Of a DNA stretch of 64,000 bases, positions 52,808 through 63,603 are shown in pieces (within the stretch, counting starts at the first letter, position 1; each line of letters begins with the position of its first letter). Made by a program: the position numbers and the translations under genes. Location of the stretch: NCBI GenBank assembly GCA_965247265.1, contig OZ252002.1, forward strand, positions 2,480,001 through 2,544,000, in the 5' to 3' direction. Source of the DNA: G965247265 sp965247265 (GTDB lineage: Bacteria; Pseudomonadota; Gammaproteobacteria; UBA4575). Under the pieces are notes generated by a model. It ran no database searches and had not been told where the DNA came from. It was given only the letters and a program-made list of their open reading frames with translations.

Positions 52808-53506
52808 ATGTCTATGCGTACTACTCATCGTAAATTTAGTTATCGTATTTCTGGACAGGCTGGCAGAGCAATTGTCTATATCGTAATTGCAATTGTCACA
52901 TTTGCAGCAGGCTTAATCGTATATTCACAATTCATAGACACGAATAAAAGCTCTGATTTAGATAAATTAGTTCATGCCACATCTTTGCACACTAGTCCTC
53001 GCATCTTTCCTGCGTTTAAATTAATTGATCACCACGGAGACAAATTTACTAATGATGAATTAAAAGATACGTGGAATTTTATTTTTTTTGGTTTCACGCA
53101 TTGCCCAGATGTATGTCCACTAACGCTTAACACACTTGACCAAGTCATTTCTTCCATCACTACTAAAAAATCTGTACGCGCACAGACTGTTTTCATTTCT
53201 GTGGATCCTAGAAGAGATACTCCACAGCATCTTGAAAAATATGTTCAACACTTTAACGACAACACGGTCGGCCTAACAGGCAATGATGAAAAACTGAAAC
53301 TTCTGACTCAGTCACTAGGTGTTGTATACACAAGTCCCAAATCTGAAAACGAAGACAATTACTTAATTGACCATAGTGCACATATTTTTTTAGTTGCGCC
53401 AAATGGAAATCTAGTTGCGATTTTTAGCACACCACATGAACCTAAAACAATAGTCAATGACTTTAACGTACTAAGTAATTACTACTATTCACTGCAAGGA
53501 AGCTAA
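52808..53506 (+). CDS. SCO1/SenC family copper-binding thioredoxin-like protein
   Basis: 232 residues. N-terminal membrane anchor (AIVYIVIAIVTFAAGLIVY), thioredoxin fold with the CxxxC copper site (FTHCPDVCPLTLN) and a distal His (DHSAHIFLVAP). Helps build the CuA centre of cytochrome c oxidase or acts in copper redox handling. Confidence 0.9.
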   Translation: MSMRTTHRKFSYRISGQAGRAIVYIVIAIVTFAAGLIVYSQFIDTNKSSDLDKLVHATSLHTSPRIFPAFKLIDHHGDKFTNDELKDTWNFIFFGFTHCPDVCPLTLNTLDQVISSITTKKSVRAQTVFISVDPRRDTPQHLEKYVQHFNDNTVGLTGNDEKLKLLTQSLGVVYTSPKSENEDNYLIDHSAHIFLVAPNGNLVAIFSTPHEPKTIVNDFNVLSNYYYSLQGS

Positions 53507-53516
53507 ATAAATATTT

Positions 53517-54368
53517 ATGTGGAACCATATTAAAGGATTTTTATTCCATCTATTCCCTCACCATCTCGTTTCGCGCATCACATTTTGGTTGACGCGCTTA
53601 AATACACCGTTGAAAACCCCGGCTATTCGAATTTTCATTCGCATCTTTAATGTTGATATGAGTGAAGCAAAGAAAAATAATCCTGAGGACTTCAAATGCT
53701 TCAATGATTTTTTCACGCGCAAATTAGTTCCAGATGCACGTGTTATCACAAATGATTCGAATACAATTACATCCCCTGCAGATGGCCGCATCAGTCAAAT
53801 CACTAGTTATCAAAATAATATGGCGATTCAAGCAAAAAAACATTTTTTTTCCATGCAACATCTCTTGGGTAATGCGACTGAATACGGAACACTGCATCAA
53901 GACGGTAAATTTACAGCGATTTATCTTTCGCCCAGAGATTACCATCGCGTACATATGCCTTTTACTGGCCGCTTAATTGAAATGATTCATGTGCCCGGCC
54001 GTTTGTTTAGTGTGGCGCCTTATGCCGCTGAAGTCGTTCAAGGCTTATACAGTCGCAATGAGCGTGTAATTTCAATTTTTAAAACATCGATAGGCTTCAT
54101 GGCCGTTGTTATGGTGGGTGCTGTGAATGTTTCTGCCATCAGCATGTCATGGGAAGGCATGGTGACACCACCACGCAAAAAAGCCATTCAAAGAAAAAAA
54201 TACTCGAACATTGAACTTAAAAAAGGCGACGAACTAGGAATATTTAATATGGGCTCTACTGTGATTGTTGCTTTTGAATCTAATAAAATTAACTGGCTCA
54301 CAAATCTTGAACTCCAACAAGCTATTCAAGTAGGTCAACCGCTTGGTGCGTTTACTGTCACCCATTAG
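53517..54368 (+). CDS. psd: Phosphatidylserine decarboxylase proenzyme
   Basis: 283 residues. FKCFNDFFTRKL, SPADGRISQI, YLSPRDYHRVHMPF and the self-cleavage motif near the C-terminus (FNMGSTVIV, cleavage between Gly and Ser). Makes phosphatidylethanolamine. Neighbour of fimX-parC as in Pseudomonas. Confidence 0.95.
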   Translation: MWNHIKGFLFHLFPHHLVSRITFWLTRLNTPLKTPAIRIFIRIFNVDMSEAKKNNPEDFKCFNDFFTRKLVPDARVITNDSNTITSPADGRISQITSYQNNMAIQAKKHFFSMQHLLGNATEYGTLHQDGKFTAIYLSPRDYHRVHMPFTGRLIEMIHVPGRLFSVAPYAAEVVQGLYSRNERVISIFKTSIGFMAVVMVGAVNVSAISMSWEGMVTPPRKKAIQRKKYSNIELKKGDELGIFNMGSTVIVAFESNKINWLTNLELQQAIQVGQPLGAFTVTH

Positions 54369-55320
54369 GAAACGTTAAAGTTTCTTTTATATCGTTAACA
54401 CCTGAAATTACCATCAACATACGATCGAGACCCATTGCAACGCCAGCACAATATGGCATCCCATCATGAAGCGCTGCAATTAATTGTTTATCAATTTCAA
54501 ATTGCACTTTTCCATCTTGCATTCGAATTTCATTATCTAACTTAAATCGTTTTAATTGTTCGTTTGAATCTGTAAGCTCTTGAAAACCGTTAGCTAACTC
54601 AACTGTGCCAAAATAAAGTTCGAATCGTTCAGCAATACCCTTGTCATTTATACGCGCCAGCGCTGCCTGTTCTTCGGGAAAATCATAAATAAACGTTAAA
54701 CAATCTGTTGGGAATTTAGGCGCAATAACTTGATCAAGTAATAACTCTTGATACTCTTTAATTGATAATTGAGTATTTAATGTAAGATACGCATTATTGC
54801 ATGCTTGTAAATAATCTGACTTTCCAGCTTGACTCACATCTAGACCACAAAATTCATTAAAAACAAATTCATACTTGAAGTAATTTGTGGCACCCAGACT
54901 CAAATGGGTGCACGTTAATAATTTTGCAAGCTCATCAACCTCTTGCATTAAGTTTTTATATGTCCAGCCTGTGCGATACCATTCCAGCATCGAAAATTCG
55001 GGATGATGTGACTTTCCTTGTTCTTCTGCTCTAAATACTTTACATATTTGATATATATCTCGCTTAAATTTTGCAAGCAATCTTTTCATAGCATACTCAG
55101 GCGATGTTTGAAGATATGCATCACGATTGCAATAAGATACTTTCAAACTTTCTGTATTGGGATCTGTAACAGCAAATGTATTAATAGTTGGAGTATCAAT
55201 CTCCAACACATTCCGTGAACTAAAGAATTTTCGTATTTCGGAATATAACCATGCACGCAGCTCTAGGCATTGTTGTGAAACAACTGGCTCCCAATCACTA
55301 TGGATAATTTTACTACTCAA
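54358..55320 (-). CDS. epmA: EF-P--(R)-beta-lysine ligase
   Basis: 320 residues, LysRS-type catalytic core without an anticodon domain: LQTSPEYAMKRLLAKFKRDI, motif 2 VFRAEEQGKSHHPEFSMLEW, FGTVELANGFQELTD and motif 3 GVAMGLDRMLMV. Attaches beta-lysine to EF-P. Next to efp and epmB, so the whole modification route is present. Reference for the divergent EpmA-like gene at 16.2 kb. Confidence 0.95.
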   Translation of the reverse strand: MSSKIIHSDWEPVVSQQCLELRAWLYSEIRKFFSSRNVLEIDTPTINTFAVTDPNTESLKVSYCNRDAYLQTSPEYAMKRLLAKFKRDIYQICKVFRAEEQGKSHHPEFSMLEWYRTGWTYKNLMQEVDELAKLLTCTHLSLGATNYFKYEFVFNEFCGLDVSQAGKSDYLQACNNAYLTLNTQLSIKEYQELLLDQVIAPKFPTDCLTFIYDFPEEQAALARINDKGIAERFELYFGTVELANGFQELTDSNEQLKRFKLDNEIRMQDGKVQFEIDKQLIAALHDGMPYCAGVAMGLDRMLMVISGVNDIKETLTFPNG

Positions 55321-55384
55321 AAGAAAGGACTTGAATTTAAATAAAATCCTAATACTATTTTAGGAGGTTACGAAATATTCAGAT

Positions 55385-55954
55385 TTATTCTTTTACTCGC
55401 GAAACATATTCACCAGTGCGAGTATCGATTCGAAGAATTTCTTCTTCTTCTATAAAAAGTGGCACCTTAACAATTGCGCCTGTTTCTAAGGTAGCAGGCT
55501 TAGTGCCGCCGGTTGCTGTATCACCACGAACACCTGGGTCCGTTTTAGTAATTTGCAATTCAACAAAATTAGGAGCTGTCACACTTAAGGGTAGCCCATT
55601 TAACAACGTTACAACACAGGTCTCTTGACCCTTCAACCACTGTTTCGCTTCCCCCATTGCCGCTTTCGATGCAGCATATTGGTCATATGAATTAGGTTCC
55701 ATGAAATGCCATTGGTCGCCGTCGCTATATAAATATTGCATGTCCATATCAGCGACGTCAGCACCTTCAACAGATTCTCCAGATTTAAAAGTTCGATCTA
55801 TTACACGCCCTGTTTTTAAATTACGGAGTTTTACCCTATTAAAAGCCTGACCTTTGCCAGGTTTTACAAATTCATTTTTAATAATTGTGTACGGATCACC
55901 ATCTAAATTAAGCTTTAAGCCTGCACGAAATTCGTTAGTATTATAATTTGCCAT
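55385..55954 (-). CDS. efp: Elongation factor P
   Basis: 189 residues. The modified lysine lies in FVKPGKGQAFNRVKL; C-terminal OB domain ends GEYVSRVKE. Relieves ribosome stalling at polyproline. Divergent from epmB across 34 bp. Confidence 0.97.
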   Translation of the reverse strand: MANYNTNEFRAGLKLNLDGDPYTIIKNEFVKPGKGQAFNRVKLRNLKTGRVIDRTFKSGESVEGADVADMDMQYLYSDGDQWHFMEPNSYDQYAASKAAMGEAKQWLKGQETCVVTLLNGLPLSVTAPNFVELQITKTDPGVRGDTATGGTKPATLETGAIVKVPLFIEEEEILRIDTRTGEYVSRVKE

Positions 55955-55988
55955 TATTATTTAACGAAATTTAACTATCTAAAATATT

Positions 55989-57008
55989 ATGAACATATCT
56001 AGTCTAACACGAGAGTATTCAAGTTCAGAAACTAATTGGCAACAACAATTCAAAGAGTCAATTACTAATATAAATACACTTTGCAACACGCTGGGCTTAC
56101 ATGTCGATCAGCTTTCAATTAGTGAAGGCTCAAACCAAAATTTCCAAATACGAGTGCCATGGAGCTATGTGCGTCGCATGCATAAATTTGATCCGCATGA
56201 TCCATTGTTATTACAAGTGCTACCTCAGGCAGAAGAAGAACTTTATGTTGATGGATTTACAAAAGATCCAGTTGGTGATTTAGCAAGCACTAAAAGTACC
56301 GGGATGTTACAGAAGTATCATGGGCGTGCACTTTTACTCGCAACTAGCCGATGTGGAATACACTGCCGTTATTGTTTTCGAAAGCACTTTCCTTACGCAA
56401 GTCAGAATCCTCGTTCTGATTCGTGGAATAGTGCAATAAATGAATTATCAAGTGACACAAGTATTAACGAAGTGATATTAAGCGGCGGCGATCCGCTCAT
56501 TTTAGACGATAATGAGCTAAATCAACTAGCGATGAGATTAGAATTGATATCTCATGTCAAACGACTTCGAATACATACACGACTACCTGTCGTGATACCT
56601 GATCGAATTAATAAAGTGTTTATAGACTGGATTAACAAAACATCATTGCAAATTGTTATTGTGCTGCACATTAATCATGCTCAAGAATTGGATCAATCCT
56701 TATGTTCAAAACTGCAGTATTTATCAGCAGCAAATTGTACGTTATTGAACCAAAGTGTTCTTCTTAAAAATATAAATGATCATCCTGGCAAAATAATACA
56801 ACTAAGTGAGGCCCTGTTTGCAGCTAAAGTATTACCCTATTACTTACATATGTTAGACAGAGTCCACGGTGCTGCGCATTTTGAAGTTTGCGAATCACAG
56901 GCGCGAGGCATTATGAATGAGATTCGAAAAGAACTCCCTGGCTATCTAATACCAAGACTTGTGAAAGAAGAAGCAGGTTGCGCGTCAAAAATTCCAATTT
57001 GCTGCTAA
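55989..57008 (+). CDS. epmB: EF-P-specific lysine 2,3-aminomutase
   Basis: 339 residues, radical SAM: CGIHCRYCFRKHFPY (CxxxCxxC), EVILSGGDPLILDD, PLP lysine region near the C-terminus (EAGCASKIPI). Converts lysine to beta-lysine for EpmA. Confidence 0.95.
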   Translation: MNISSLTREYSSSETNWQQQFKESITNINTLCNTLGLHVDQLSISEGSNQNFQIRVPWSYVRRMHKFDPHDPLLLQVLPQAEEELYVDGFTKDPVGDLASTKSTGMLQKYHGRALLLATSRCGIHCRYCFRKHFPYASQNPRSDSWNSAINELSSDTSINEVILSGGDPLILDDNELNQLAMRLELISHVKRLRIHTRLPVVIPDRINKVFIDWINKTSLQIVIVLHINHAQELDQSLCSKLQYLSAANCTLLNQSVLLKNINDHPGKIIQLSEALFAAKVLPYYLHMLDRVHGAAHFEVCESQARGIMNEIRKELPGYLIPRLVKEEAGCASKIPICC

Positions 57009-57253
57009 CAACAGTTAAACTAATGCCGCAAAAATAACTAAGAGTGCAAACACGATCACAATTTGTTGGATTTGTTTAGCGCAATTGAATTAATTCCAGA
57101 CGAAATCACAAGAATGTACGACAAACCGCGCCATAATATTCACTGTGCTAGTGCGCAAATGGATACACTAACACTCTAATCCGATTGCTATTTTGAATCG
57201 CCTTTAAATCATTGTTTTCGTAAGGGATTATGCTGTTAGATATGTAAATTACT

Positions 57254-58423
57254 ATGCCCAGCCAAGACCCGATGACTGAGCAAGAATTCTCTCTAGCCAC
57301 ACGTAAGATACGTAAATGGTTAGATGCACTCCCCTATATTGATAATAATGTTGCAGCCATGCAATTTTACGATGGCTTAATGCGCTCAAATAGGCAGGCT
57401 CATTCCACGAAGCAACGCTTGGCCGCAATTGAAATCATGCGCCCTACAGCTCGCGAATTTCTTAAAGAACAAAGAAAATATCTGGTTGCTCAACCTTTCC
57501 CTCTATCAAAGAAAGCGAAGGAAATTTTAAAATTACAACAAAACATATTAAGTGAACTGGCTGTAGCTTATAAAATAATTATCCAAGAAACAGTAAATCG
57601 GGATATTCAACTAAATTCTAAAAAATTGATTCTGTGTGTACATCATGCAATGCGCTACATGCTCGAACAATATATTACTCTTGCACAGGTTTATACAGAA
57701 CCGCCAAAAGGCTATTGGCAAGACTATTGCCAGCTTTACAAAATGGCCGAACATCTGAAACTAAGCAATTTATCAATTAAAAACGAATCTGTCTCAAGCT
57801 CAGTAAAATCATCAGCTAATTGTCTTTTCAAGCAAGGATGTCTACTGTCACTTGCAAACTTACATACGTTTAGGCACGGCGAAGCAGAAAAGATTGCGGC
57901 TTATCTGGAATCAATGAACGATTTAATTGAATTATCAGATGAAAAACACTTGCAAGAAAATAATAATGTTTATTTTGTTAATCTTGCCATAAATAAACCA
58001 CCTAGGCTTATAGATGTAGATGATATTCCTATTTCTTCTGAAAACAGATTTCTAGATTGTTCAAAACTTGTAAATGAGCTACATGAGATTGCATCAAACA
58101 AGAGCGAAAATGATAACGAGATAGTTTTAACCAGCTCGCATTTAAATCGAATACTAGCTAAACGATTACTCAACAAAATTGCCTACAAACCAAAAAGATT
58201 AGAAAAAAGAATTCCTTCATCTAAAGAGATACTTAATGTTGTTATCGGATTTCGTGATGCAATAAATATTCTTCTCTCCCCAGAAATTCCTGAAAAAGAA
58301 GGTATACTGACAGGGACGAATTTGGAATTAATGCCTATTGAAAATAGCTTGATTGACCCACAATCCAAGGAAGATAAAATCGTTGATAAATGGGGTTGGT
58401 TGGGTCGCACAGTAACGAGATGA
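57254..58423 (+). CDS. Conserved protein encoded upstream of fimX
   Basis: 389 residues, mostly helical, no signal peptide or membrane helix. LVAQPFPLSKKAKEILKLQQ and EPPKGYWQDYCQLYKMAEHL recall proteins encoded beside fimX in Pseudomonas (from memory). The stop overlaps the next gene (ATGA), so the two are translated together; they may represent the two parts of a protein that is single elsewhere. Likely linked to c-di-GMP control of pili, by context only. Confidence 0.55.
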   Translation: MPSQDPMTEQEFSLATRKIRKWLDALPYIDNNVAAMQFYDGLMRSNRQAHSTKQRLAAIEIMRPTAREFLKEQRKYLVAQPFPLSKKAKEILKLQQNILSELAVAYKIIIQETVNRDIQLNSKKLILCVHHAMRYMLEQYITLAQVYTEPPKGYWQDYCQLYKMAEHLKLSNLSIKNESVSSSVKSSANCLFKQGCLLSLANLHTFRHGEAEKIAAYLESMNDLIELSDEKHLQENNNVYFVNLAINKPPRLIDVDDIPISSENRFLDCSKLVNELHEIASNKSENDNEIVLTSSHLNRILAKRLLNKIAYKPKRLEKRIPSSKEILNVVIGFRDAINILLSPEIPEKEGILTGTNLELMPIENSLIDPQSKEDKIVDKWGWLGRTVTR

Positions 58424-58956
58424 ATGAATCCTATGTATTACAAAGCACAAGAACAATTAAATGTGGCACGATTAATATAAGCCCTGTCGTTCAGTCATGG
58501 GAGATCAGCAATGCCAGTAATGGTGGATACTGCCTAAAATCTGAAAACACTTCTGACTACCAATCACAAGTGGGTGATCTAATATTGTTGAAATTGGAAG
58601 ATAGCACTAATGACGAATGGCGAATGGGTATCGTGCGTTGGATGCAATCCTTATCAGAGAGGGGTGTGAAAATAGGTATAGAAACCTTAAAAGGCATTGT
58701 AACGCCTGTAAAAGTCATGGATGCACACTTCTCAGTCGATAAATTTAAGGGCTTAGAACATATATTGCAACTTTCTGAGGAAACCCCAAATGGTGATTAT
58801 GTAACGCTTATTGCTCCACCAAATGCAATTAATACAGATGAAAGCCTAGATATCGTTCTCAATAACAAAAATCAGACTGTACAATTCAAAAATGCAATTG
58901 AACGCACTATTTCGTTTGTCCTCTTTACTGCTTCCGAATCAGAAAGCTCAGATTAA
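58420..58956 (+). CDS. PilZ-like conserved protein
   Basis: 178 residues from ATG 58420 (ATGA overlap with the previous stop). SWEISNASNGGYCLKSENTS and GDLILLKLEDSTNDEWRMGI resemble a PilZ-type beta barrel (W...N.S..G..L), but the RxxxR c-di-GMP motif is not evident. Together with the previous gene and fimX it looks like a pilus-control operon. Family assignment tentative. Confidence 0.5.
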   Translation: MNESYVLQSTRTIKCGTINISPVVQSWEISNASNGGYCLKSENTSDYQSQVGDLILLKLEDSTNDEWRMGIVRWMQSLSERGVKIGIETLKGIVTPVKVMDAHFSVDKFKGLEHILQLSEETPNGDYVTLIAPPNAINTDESLDIVLNNKNQTVQFKNAIERTISFVLFTASESESSD

Positions 58957-59152
58957 ACACAGGTGCTGCAATTACCTCACAAATTAGTGAAGTATTTGAA
59001 TTTTCAGGGAAATTACCAAATACCCAAATCTAGAATACCGTTCAGTGGTATAAATTCGAGCATTGTCGTCTATCAGTTGCATAGCGCACGTCGCTTGTCA
59101 AAATATCAGGCGACGTCGAATAATCTTATAAAGTACAGAATATAAACGAATT

Positions 59153-61225
59153 ATGACCCAACCGCTGCAACTAATTTTTGTTGACAGCAGCCCAAATGAT
59201 GTGGAAGAAATGGTTACAACCATCAAAGCATCAGGGCTGGCTGTACGCTCGCGTATAGCCCAGAATGCAAACGATTTGACTAAATTGCTTTATGAAGCAC
59301 TGCCTCATATTGTCTTACACGCCGTTGAAACAGAAGAAGTATCATTAGAACAAACCGTAGCGACAATAAATGGTCGCGCGCCAGAAATCCCCATCATTGC
59401 TGTTACAAGTTCAGAACAAAAAGACCCTGTATCGTTCATGATGCAAGGCGCTTCTAATTTGGTAAATAAAGACAATTCAGAACATTTGAAATTAGTAATC
59501 AATAGCACAGCAAAAACTCAATTTCATATCGAACATCTTAAAGACGCAGCTACAATTGTTGATGAACTAGAATCGCGCTGTAAAAGATTAATGGAAAGCT
59601 CTCGAGATGCAATTTGCTACATTCATGAAGGCATTCATACCTATGCAAACCGAAAATATTTAGAGCTGTTTGGCTTTTCAAATGCAGAAGATGTAGAAGG
59701 ACTATCGATAATGGACTTAGTTGCATCTGATGATCAGAAAAAAGTAAAAGATATTATTAAGAAAATTTCAAAATCAAAAGAAAGCGGTGAGCTAAGCCTG
59801 CAATTTATTAAACAAGATGAAGAAAGTTTTACGGCCAAATTAAACTATACTTCTGTAACAGTTTCGGGTGAAGAATGCGCTCAGGTCATTATTCACAATT
59901 CAGAAGGTGGCGATTCTAAAGAGCTACAAGAACAACTCAGTTATTTAAGTGAGCGAAATCTGGGTACAGGCTTTTATCATCGACGATCAATATTAGATCA
60001 ATTAGAACAAGCAGTTGAAAATGCCAAGAAAGGAGACGTTACTCAAACCTTTATTCAAATTGATATTGCCAATTTCACAGAAATTAAAGATAAATTTGGA
60101 TTGGCTGTAATAGACAGTGTAGGTGCAGATGTAGCAAATGCACTGCGTTCATGTTGCACTAATAATGAAACACTCTCTAAGCTAACAGAAGATTCTTTTG
60201 GTGTTTTATCCAACGATACAGATCCAAATTCACTAAAAACATTTGGTGGCAAAATCATAAAATGTCTTGGCGATCTAACGACCACATCCGGTGGTGATTA
60301 TATTTCCATTAAACCAACCGTTGGCGCAGCTATTATTGATCAATATTCCTCGGATTTAAGCGATGTGCTGAATAAAGCTAAACCTTGCTGTGATGAAGCA
60401 TGGGGAAAAGAACTTAATGAACTGTTGCTCTATATGCCCGACGATGCGCAAATGGGCGAACATGAAAAAGATGAGCGCTGGACAGCCCAACTGCGTGAAG
60501 CAATCAAAGAAAATCGATTAGCGCTACTTTATCAACCCATCATTAGCTTGCATGGAGAGCCAGGTGAACGCTATCAAATTTACACAGCTGTTCGCGATGA
60601 AGACAATCAGCTTGTGGCTGCAAGTGAATTTGTAATGCGTATTGAACGTACAGGCTTTGGTAAAATGCTTGACCGCTGGATTATTCTACATGCGCTAAAA
60701 CAACTCGCAGAACGACGCAATCAAGGCACTGACATGCGATTATTTATTAAGCTAAGCTCAAATTCACTTCTTGATACCGAACTAATAGACTGGCTATCTG
60801 AACAGCTCGAATCAAATAGTATTTCACCCTCTCATGTCTGCTTTGAGGTTAAAGAACATGTACTAATTTCACATTTCAAAGAAGCCAAAGTTCTAGCTGA
60901 AGGTTTGAAAAAGATTAAGTGTGAATTTGCGATTGATGCATTTGGCACTGGAGACGACCCTACAAAAATATTGAAAGCTATCCCTGCTGATTACGTGAAG
61001 ATCTGCAAAAGCTTAATGAATGGTATGAGTGAAAACCAAGAAAATCAGGCAGCAATCCGTGAGATTGCAGAAGAACTCAAACCATTAGGCACTAAAGTAA
61101 TTTCTCAATTTGTTGAAGATGCGGATACCTTATCAACGTTATGGAGTTTAGGAATTAATTATACTCAAGGAAACTTTTTACAACCTGCGAGTGAACAGCC
61201 TAATTACGATTTCTCCAGCATGTAG
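59153..61225 (+). CDS. fimX: FimX-like c-di-GMP receptor (REC-PAS-GGDEF-EAL, degenerate)
   Basis: 690 residues. N-terminal receiver-like domain (about 1-125), PAS (about 140-270), GGDEF-like (about 290-430) with LTEDSF where GGDEF should be, and EAL-like (about 445-680) where LYQPIISLHGEPGERYQ is followed by YTAV rather than an EAL/EVL motif. It should therefore bind rather than make or cleave c-di-GMP. FimX localises type IV pilus assembly. Same neighbourhood (psd, fimX, parC, parE) as in Pseudomonas. Confidence 0.85.
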   Translation: MTQPLQLIFVDSSPNDVEEMVTTIKASGLAVRSRIAQNANDLTKLLYEALPHIVLHAVETEEVSLEQTVATINGRAPEIPIIAVTSSEQKDPVSFMMQGASNLVNKDNSEHLKLVINSTAKTQFHIEHLKDAATIVDELESRCKRLMESSRDAICYIHEGIHTYANRKYLELFGFSNAEDVEGLSIMDLVASDDQKKVKDIIKKISKSKESGELSLQFIKQDEESFTAKLNYTSVTVSGEECAQVIIHNSEGGDSKELQEQLSYLSERNLGTGFYHRRSILDQLEQAVENAKKGDVTQTFIQIDIANFTEIKDKFGLAVIDSVGADVANALRSCCTNNETLSKLTEDSFGVLSNDTDPNSLKTFGGKIIKCLGDLTTTSGGDYISIKPTVGAAIIDQYSSDLSDVLNKAKPCCDEAWGKELNELLLYMPDDAQMGEHEKDERWTAQLREAIKENRLALLYQPIISLHGEPGERYQIYTAVRDEDNQLVAASEFVMRIERTGFGKMLDRWIILHALKQLAERRNQGTDMRLFIKLSSNSLLDTELIDWLSEQLESNSISPSHVCFEVKEHVLISHFKEAKVLAEGLKKIKCEFAIDAFGTGDDPTKILKAIPADYVKICKSLMNGMSENQENQAAIREIAEELKPLGTKVISQFVEDADTLSTLWSLGINYTQGNFLQPASEQPNYDFSSM

Positions 61226-61329
61226 ACTTACGTGCAATTACTGTGATCTGAATATTTTTACCACACCTATATAGCTTTTTCACCTCCTCACAAAATAACT
61301 ACTTGATTACTAGTTAATATTAAAATAGT

Positions 61330-63600
61330 TTATTCACTTGTATCATCTGTTTGATGCGCCTCTATAGCATCAACATTTCGAAATCCTCGTGATAATTTCA
61401 AGCCACGGTTTCCACGCTCACCTTCAAATTCATCCACCTCATCAGCATGCATTTTTTTTGTCCGTTTGCCAGAGAAGAGTGTTATTGATTCACCATCCTG
61501 CACTAGTGCAATTGCACGCAATTTTTCTTCACCAGCTGTAACTTTTTTGCTCGGAATATTTATAATTTTATTACCTCTACCTTTAGGCAAAATAGGTAGA
61601 TCTTTTAATGGAATGACTAGCATGTGGCCTTCTGAGCCAATCGCAACAATCCAATCCTCTTCTAGATCGCGAACTGCCACAGGTGCCAACGCCTCCGCAC
61701 CCTTTGGTACAGACAATAATGTCTTACCCGCACGATTACGTGTAACCATCTCCTCTAACTTACAAACAAATCCGTACCCAGCACTGCTTGATATCAAGAA
61801 ATAATCATTTTTATCCCCCATCATCATTCCCACAAATATTGCACCATCAGCAGGTTTCAAACGGCCACTTAACGGCTCGCCCTGTCCACGCGCCGAAGGT
61901 AATGTGTGCGCAGGCAATGCATAACAGCGTCCTCGAGAGTCTAAAAATAAAGCTAGCTGATTAGATTTTCCGGCAGCATGAGCTTGATAATAATCTCCTG
62001 ATTTATAATTTAACGAACGCGGGTCCACATCAAAACCTTTTGCAGCACGCACCCATCCCTTGTGTGACAGTATAATTGTAAGCGGCTCAGAAAGAATTAA
62101 TTCTGATTCATCAATTGCATTTGCAGCCACACGTTGAACTAATTTAGAACGACGTTCATCTCCAAATTCTTCAGCGTCTTGTTTTAATTCTTTTTTCACC
62201 AGTGTCTTTAAACGCTGATCTGATTTTAAAGTCAGCTCAAGACTTTTTCGTTCCTCGTTTAATTCCTTTTGCTCTGCTTTTATTTTTATTTCTTCTAGCT
62301 TTGCTAAGTTTCGAAGCCTTAAATTTAAAATAGCCTCAGCTTGATGCTCGCTAAGCTTAAAATTTTTAATTAAATTAACTTTTGGATCTTCTTCATTACG
62401 AATAAATTTAATTACTTCATCAATATTAAGATAAGCAATTAACAAACCTTTTAATTCGTGCAATCTGCTTGAAACTTTATCTAAGCGCCATTGCAATCTT
62501 CGTTTTACTGTATCTTTCCTAAATACGAGCCACTCTTTTAAAAGATCGCACAAATTTTTGACCTTTGGCCGCCCATCAATGCCAATTACATTTAAATTAA
62601 TTCGATAATTGCGCTCTAAATCAGTAGTCGCAAAGAGATGAGACATCATTTTATCCATATCTATACGACTGCTTCTAGGGGAAATTAAAATTCTAACTGG
62701 ATTTTCATGATCAGATTCATCACGCAAATCTTGAACCATAGGAAGTTTTTTCGCGTGCATTTGTTGTGCAATTTGCTCTAAAATTCTTGCCCCTGAAACT
62801 TGGTAAGGAAGGGCTGTAATAACAATATCTCCACTTTCATTACTAAAACGGGAACGCATTCGTATAGACCCGGTACCAGTTTTGTATGCATCATATATTT
62901 CTTTAGTTGATGAAATTATTTCTGCTTCAGTTGGGTAATCTGGACCTTTAATAAATTTGCTAAGATCACGAATAGTGGCTTTTGGATGATCCAATAGATG
63001 CACACATGCACTAATGATTTCATTTATATTATGGGGGGGTATGTCAGTAGACATGCCTACAGCAATTCCCATACCACCGTTCAACAAAACATTTGGCAAT
63101 CTCGCAGGAAGTACAATGGGCTCAGATAAAGTACCATCAAAATTTGCAGCCCATTCAGTTGTGCCTTGATCTAGTTCTTGTAAAAGTGCTTTCGCATACT
63201 TTGTGAGACGCGACTCTGTATAGCGCATAGCTGCAAAGGATTTAGGATCATCTGTTGATCCCCAATTTCCTTGACCATCTATCAATGGATAACGATAAGA
63301 AAACTCTTGCGCCATTAGAACCATTGCTTCATAACACGCGCTATCTCCATGCGGATGATATTTACCAATTACATCACCAACAGTTCGCGCCGATTTTTTT
63401 GGTTTTGAACCTGCAGACAACCCAAGTTCTGACATTGCATATACAATTCTTCGCTGCACTGGTTTAAGTCCATCACCAATATTTGGCAATGCACGATCCA
63501 AAATGACATACATGGAATATTCCAAATATGCTTTTTCTGCAAATTCCTGAATAGGCAATGATTCCAGCCCTTCAAAATCCATTTCTAAATTTTCGCTCAT
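61330..63600 (-). CDS. parC: DNA topoisomerase IV subunit A
   Basis: 756 residues. Breakage-reunion domain with SAMRY-like FAAMRYTESRLTKYA holding the catalytic Tyr near residue 122, a coiled coil, and a beta-pinwheel C-terminus. Shorter C-terminal domain than GyrA, consistent with ParC. Starts 4 bp after parE. Confidence 0.95.
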   Translation of the reverse strand: MSENLEMDFEGLESLPIQEFAEKAYLEYSMYVILDRALPNIGDGLKPVQRRIVYAMSELGLSAGSKPKKSARTVGDVIGKYHPHGDSACYEAMVLMAQEFSYRYPLIDGQGNWGSTDDPKSFAAMRYTESRLTKYAKALLQELDQGTTEWAANFDGTLSEPIVLPARLPNVLLNGGMGIAVGMSTDIPPHNINEIISACVHLLDHPKATIRDLSKFIKGPDYPTEAEIISSTKEIYDAYKTGTGSIRMRSRFSNESGDIVITALPYQVSGARILEQIAQQMHAKKLPMVQDLRDESDHENPVRILISPRSSRIDMDKMMSHLFATTDLERNYRINLNVIGIDGRPKVKNLCDLLKEWLVFRKDTVKRRLQWRLDKVSSRLHELKGLLIAYLNIDEVIKFIRNEEDPKVNLIKNFKLSEHQAEAILNLRLRNLAKLEEIKIKAEQKELNEERKSLELTLKSDQRLKTLVKKELKQDAEEFGDERRSKLVQRVAANAIDESELILSEPLTIILSHKGWVRAAKGFDVDPRSLNYKSGDYYQAHAAGKSNQLALFLDSRGRCYALPAHTLPSARGQGEPLSGRLKPADGAIFVGMMMGDKNDYFLISSSAGYGFVCKLEEMVTRNRAGKTLLSVPKGAEALAPVAVRDLEEDWIVAIGSEGHMLVIPLKDLPILPKGRGNKIINIPSKKVTAGEEKLRAIALVQDGESITLFSGKRTKKMHADEVDEFEGERGNRGLKLSRGFRNVDAIEAHQTDDTSE

Positions 63601-63603
63601 GTT

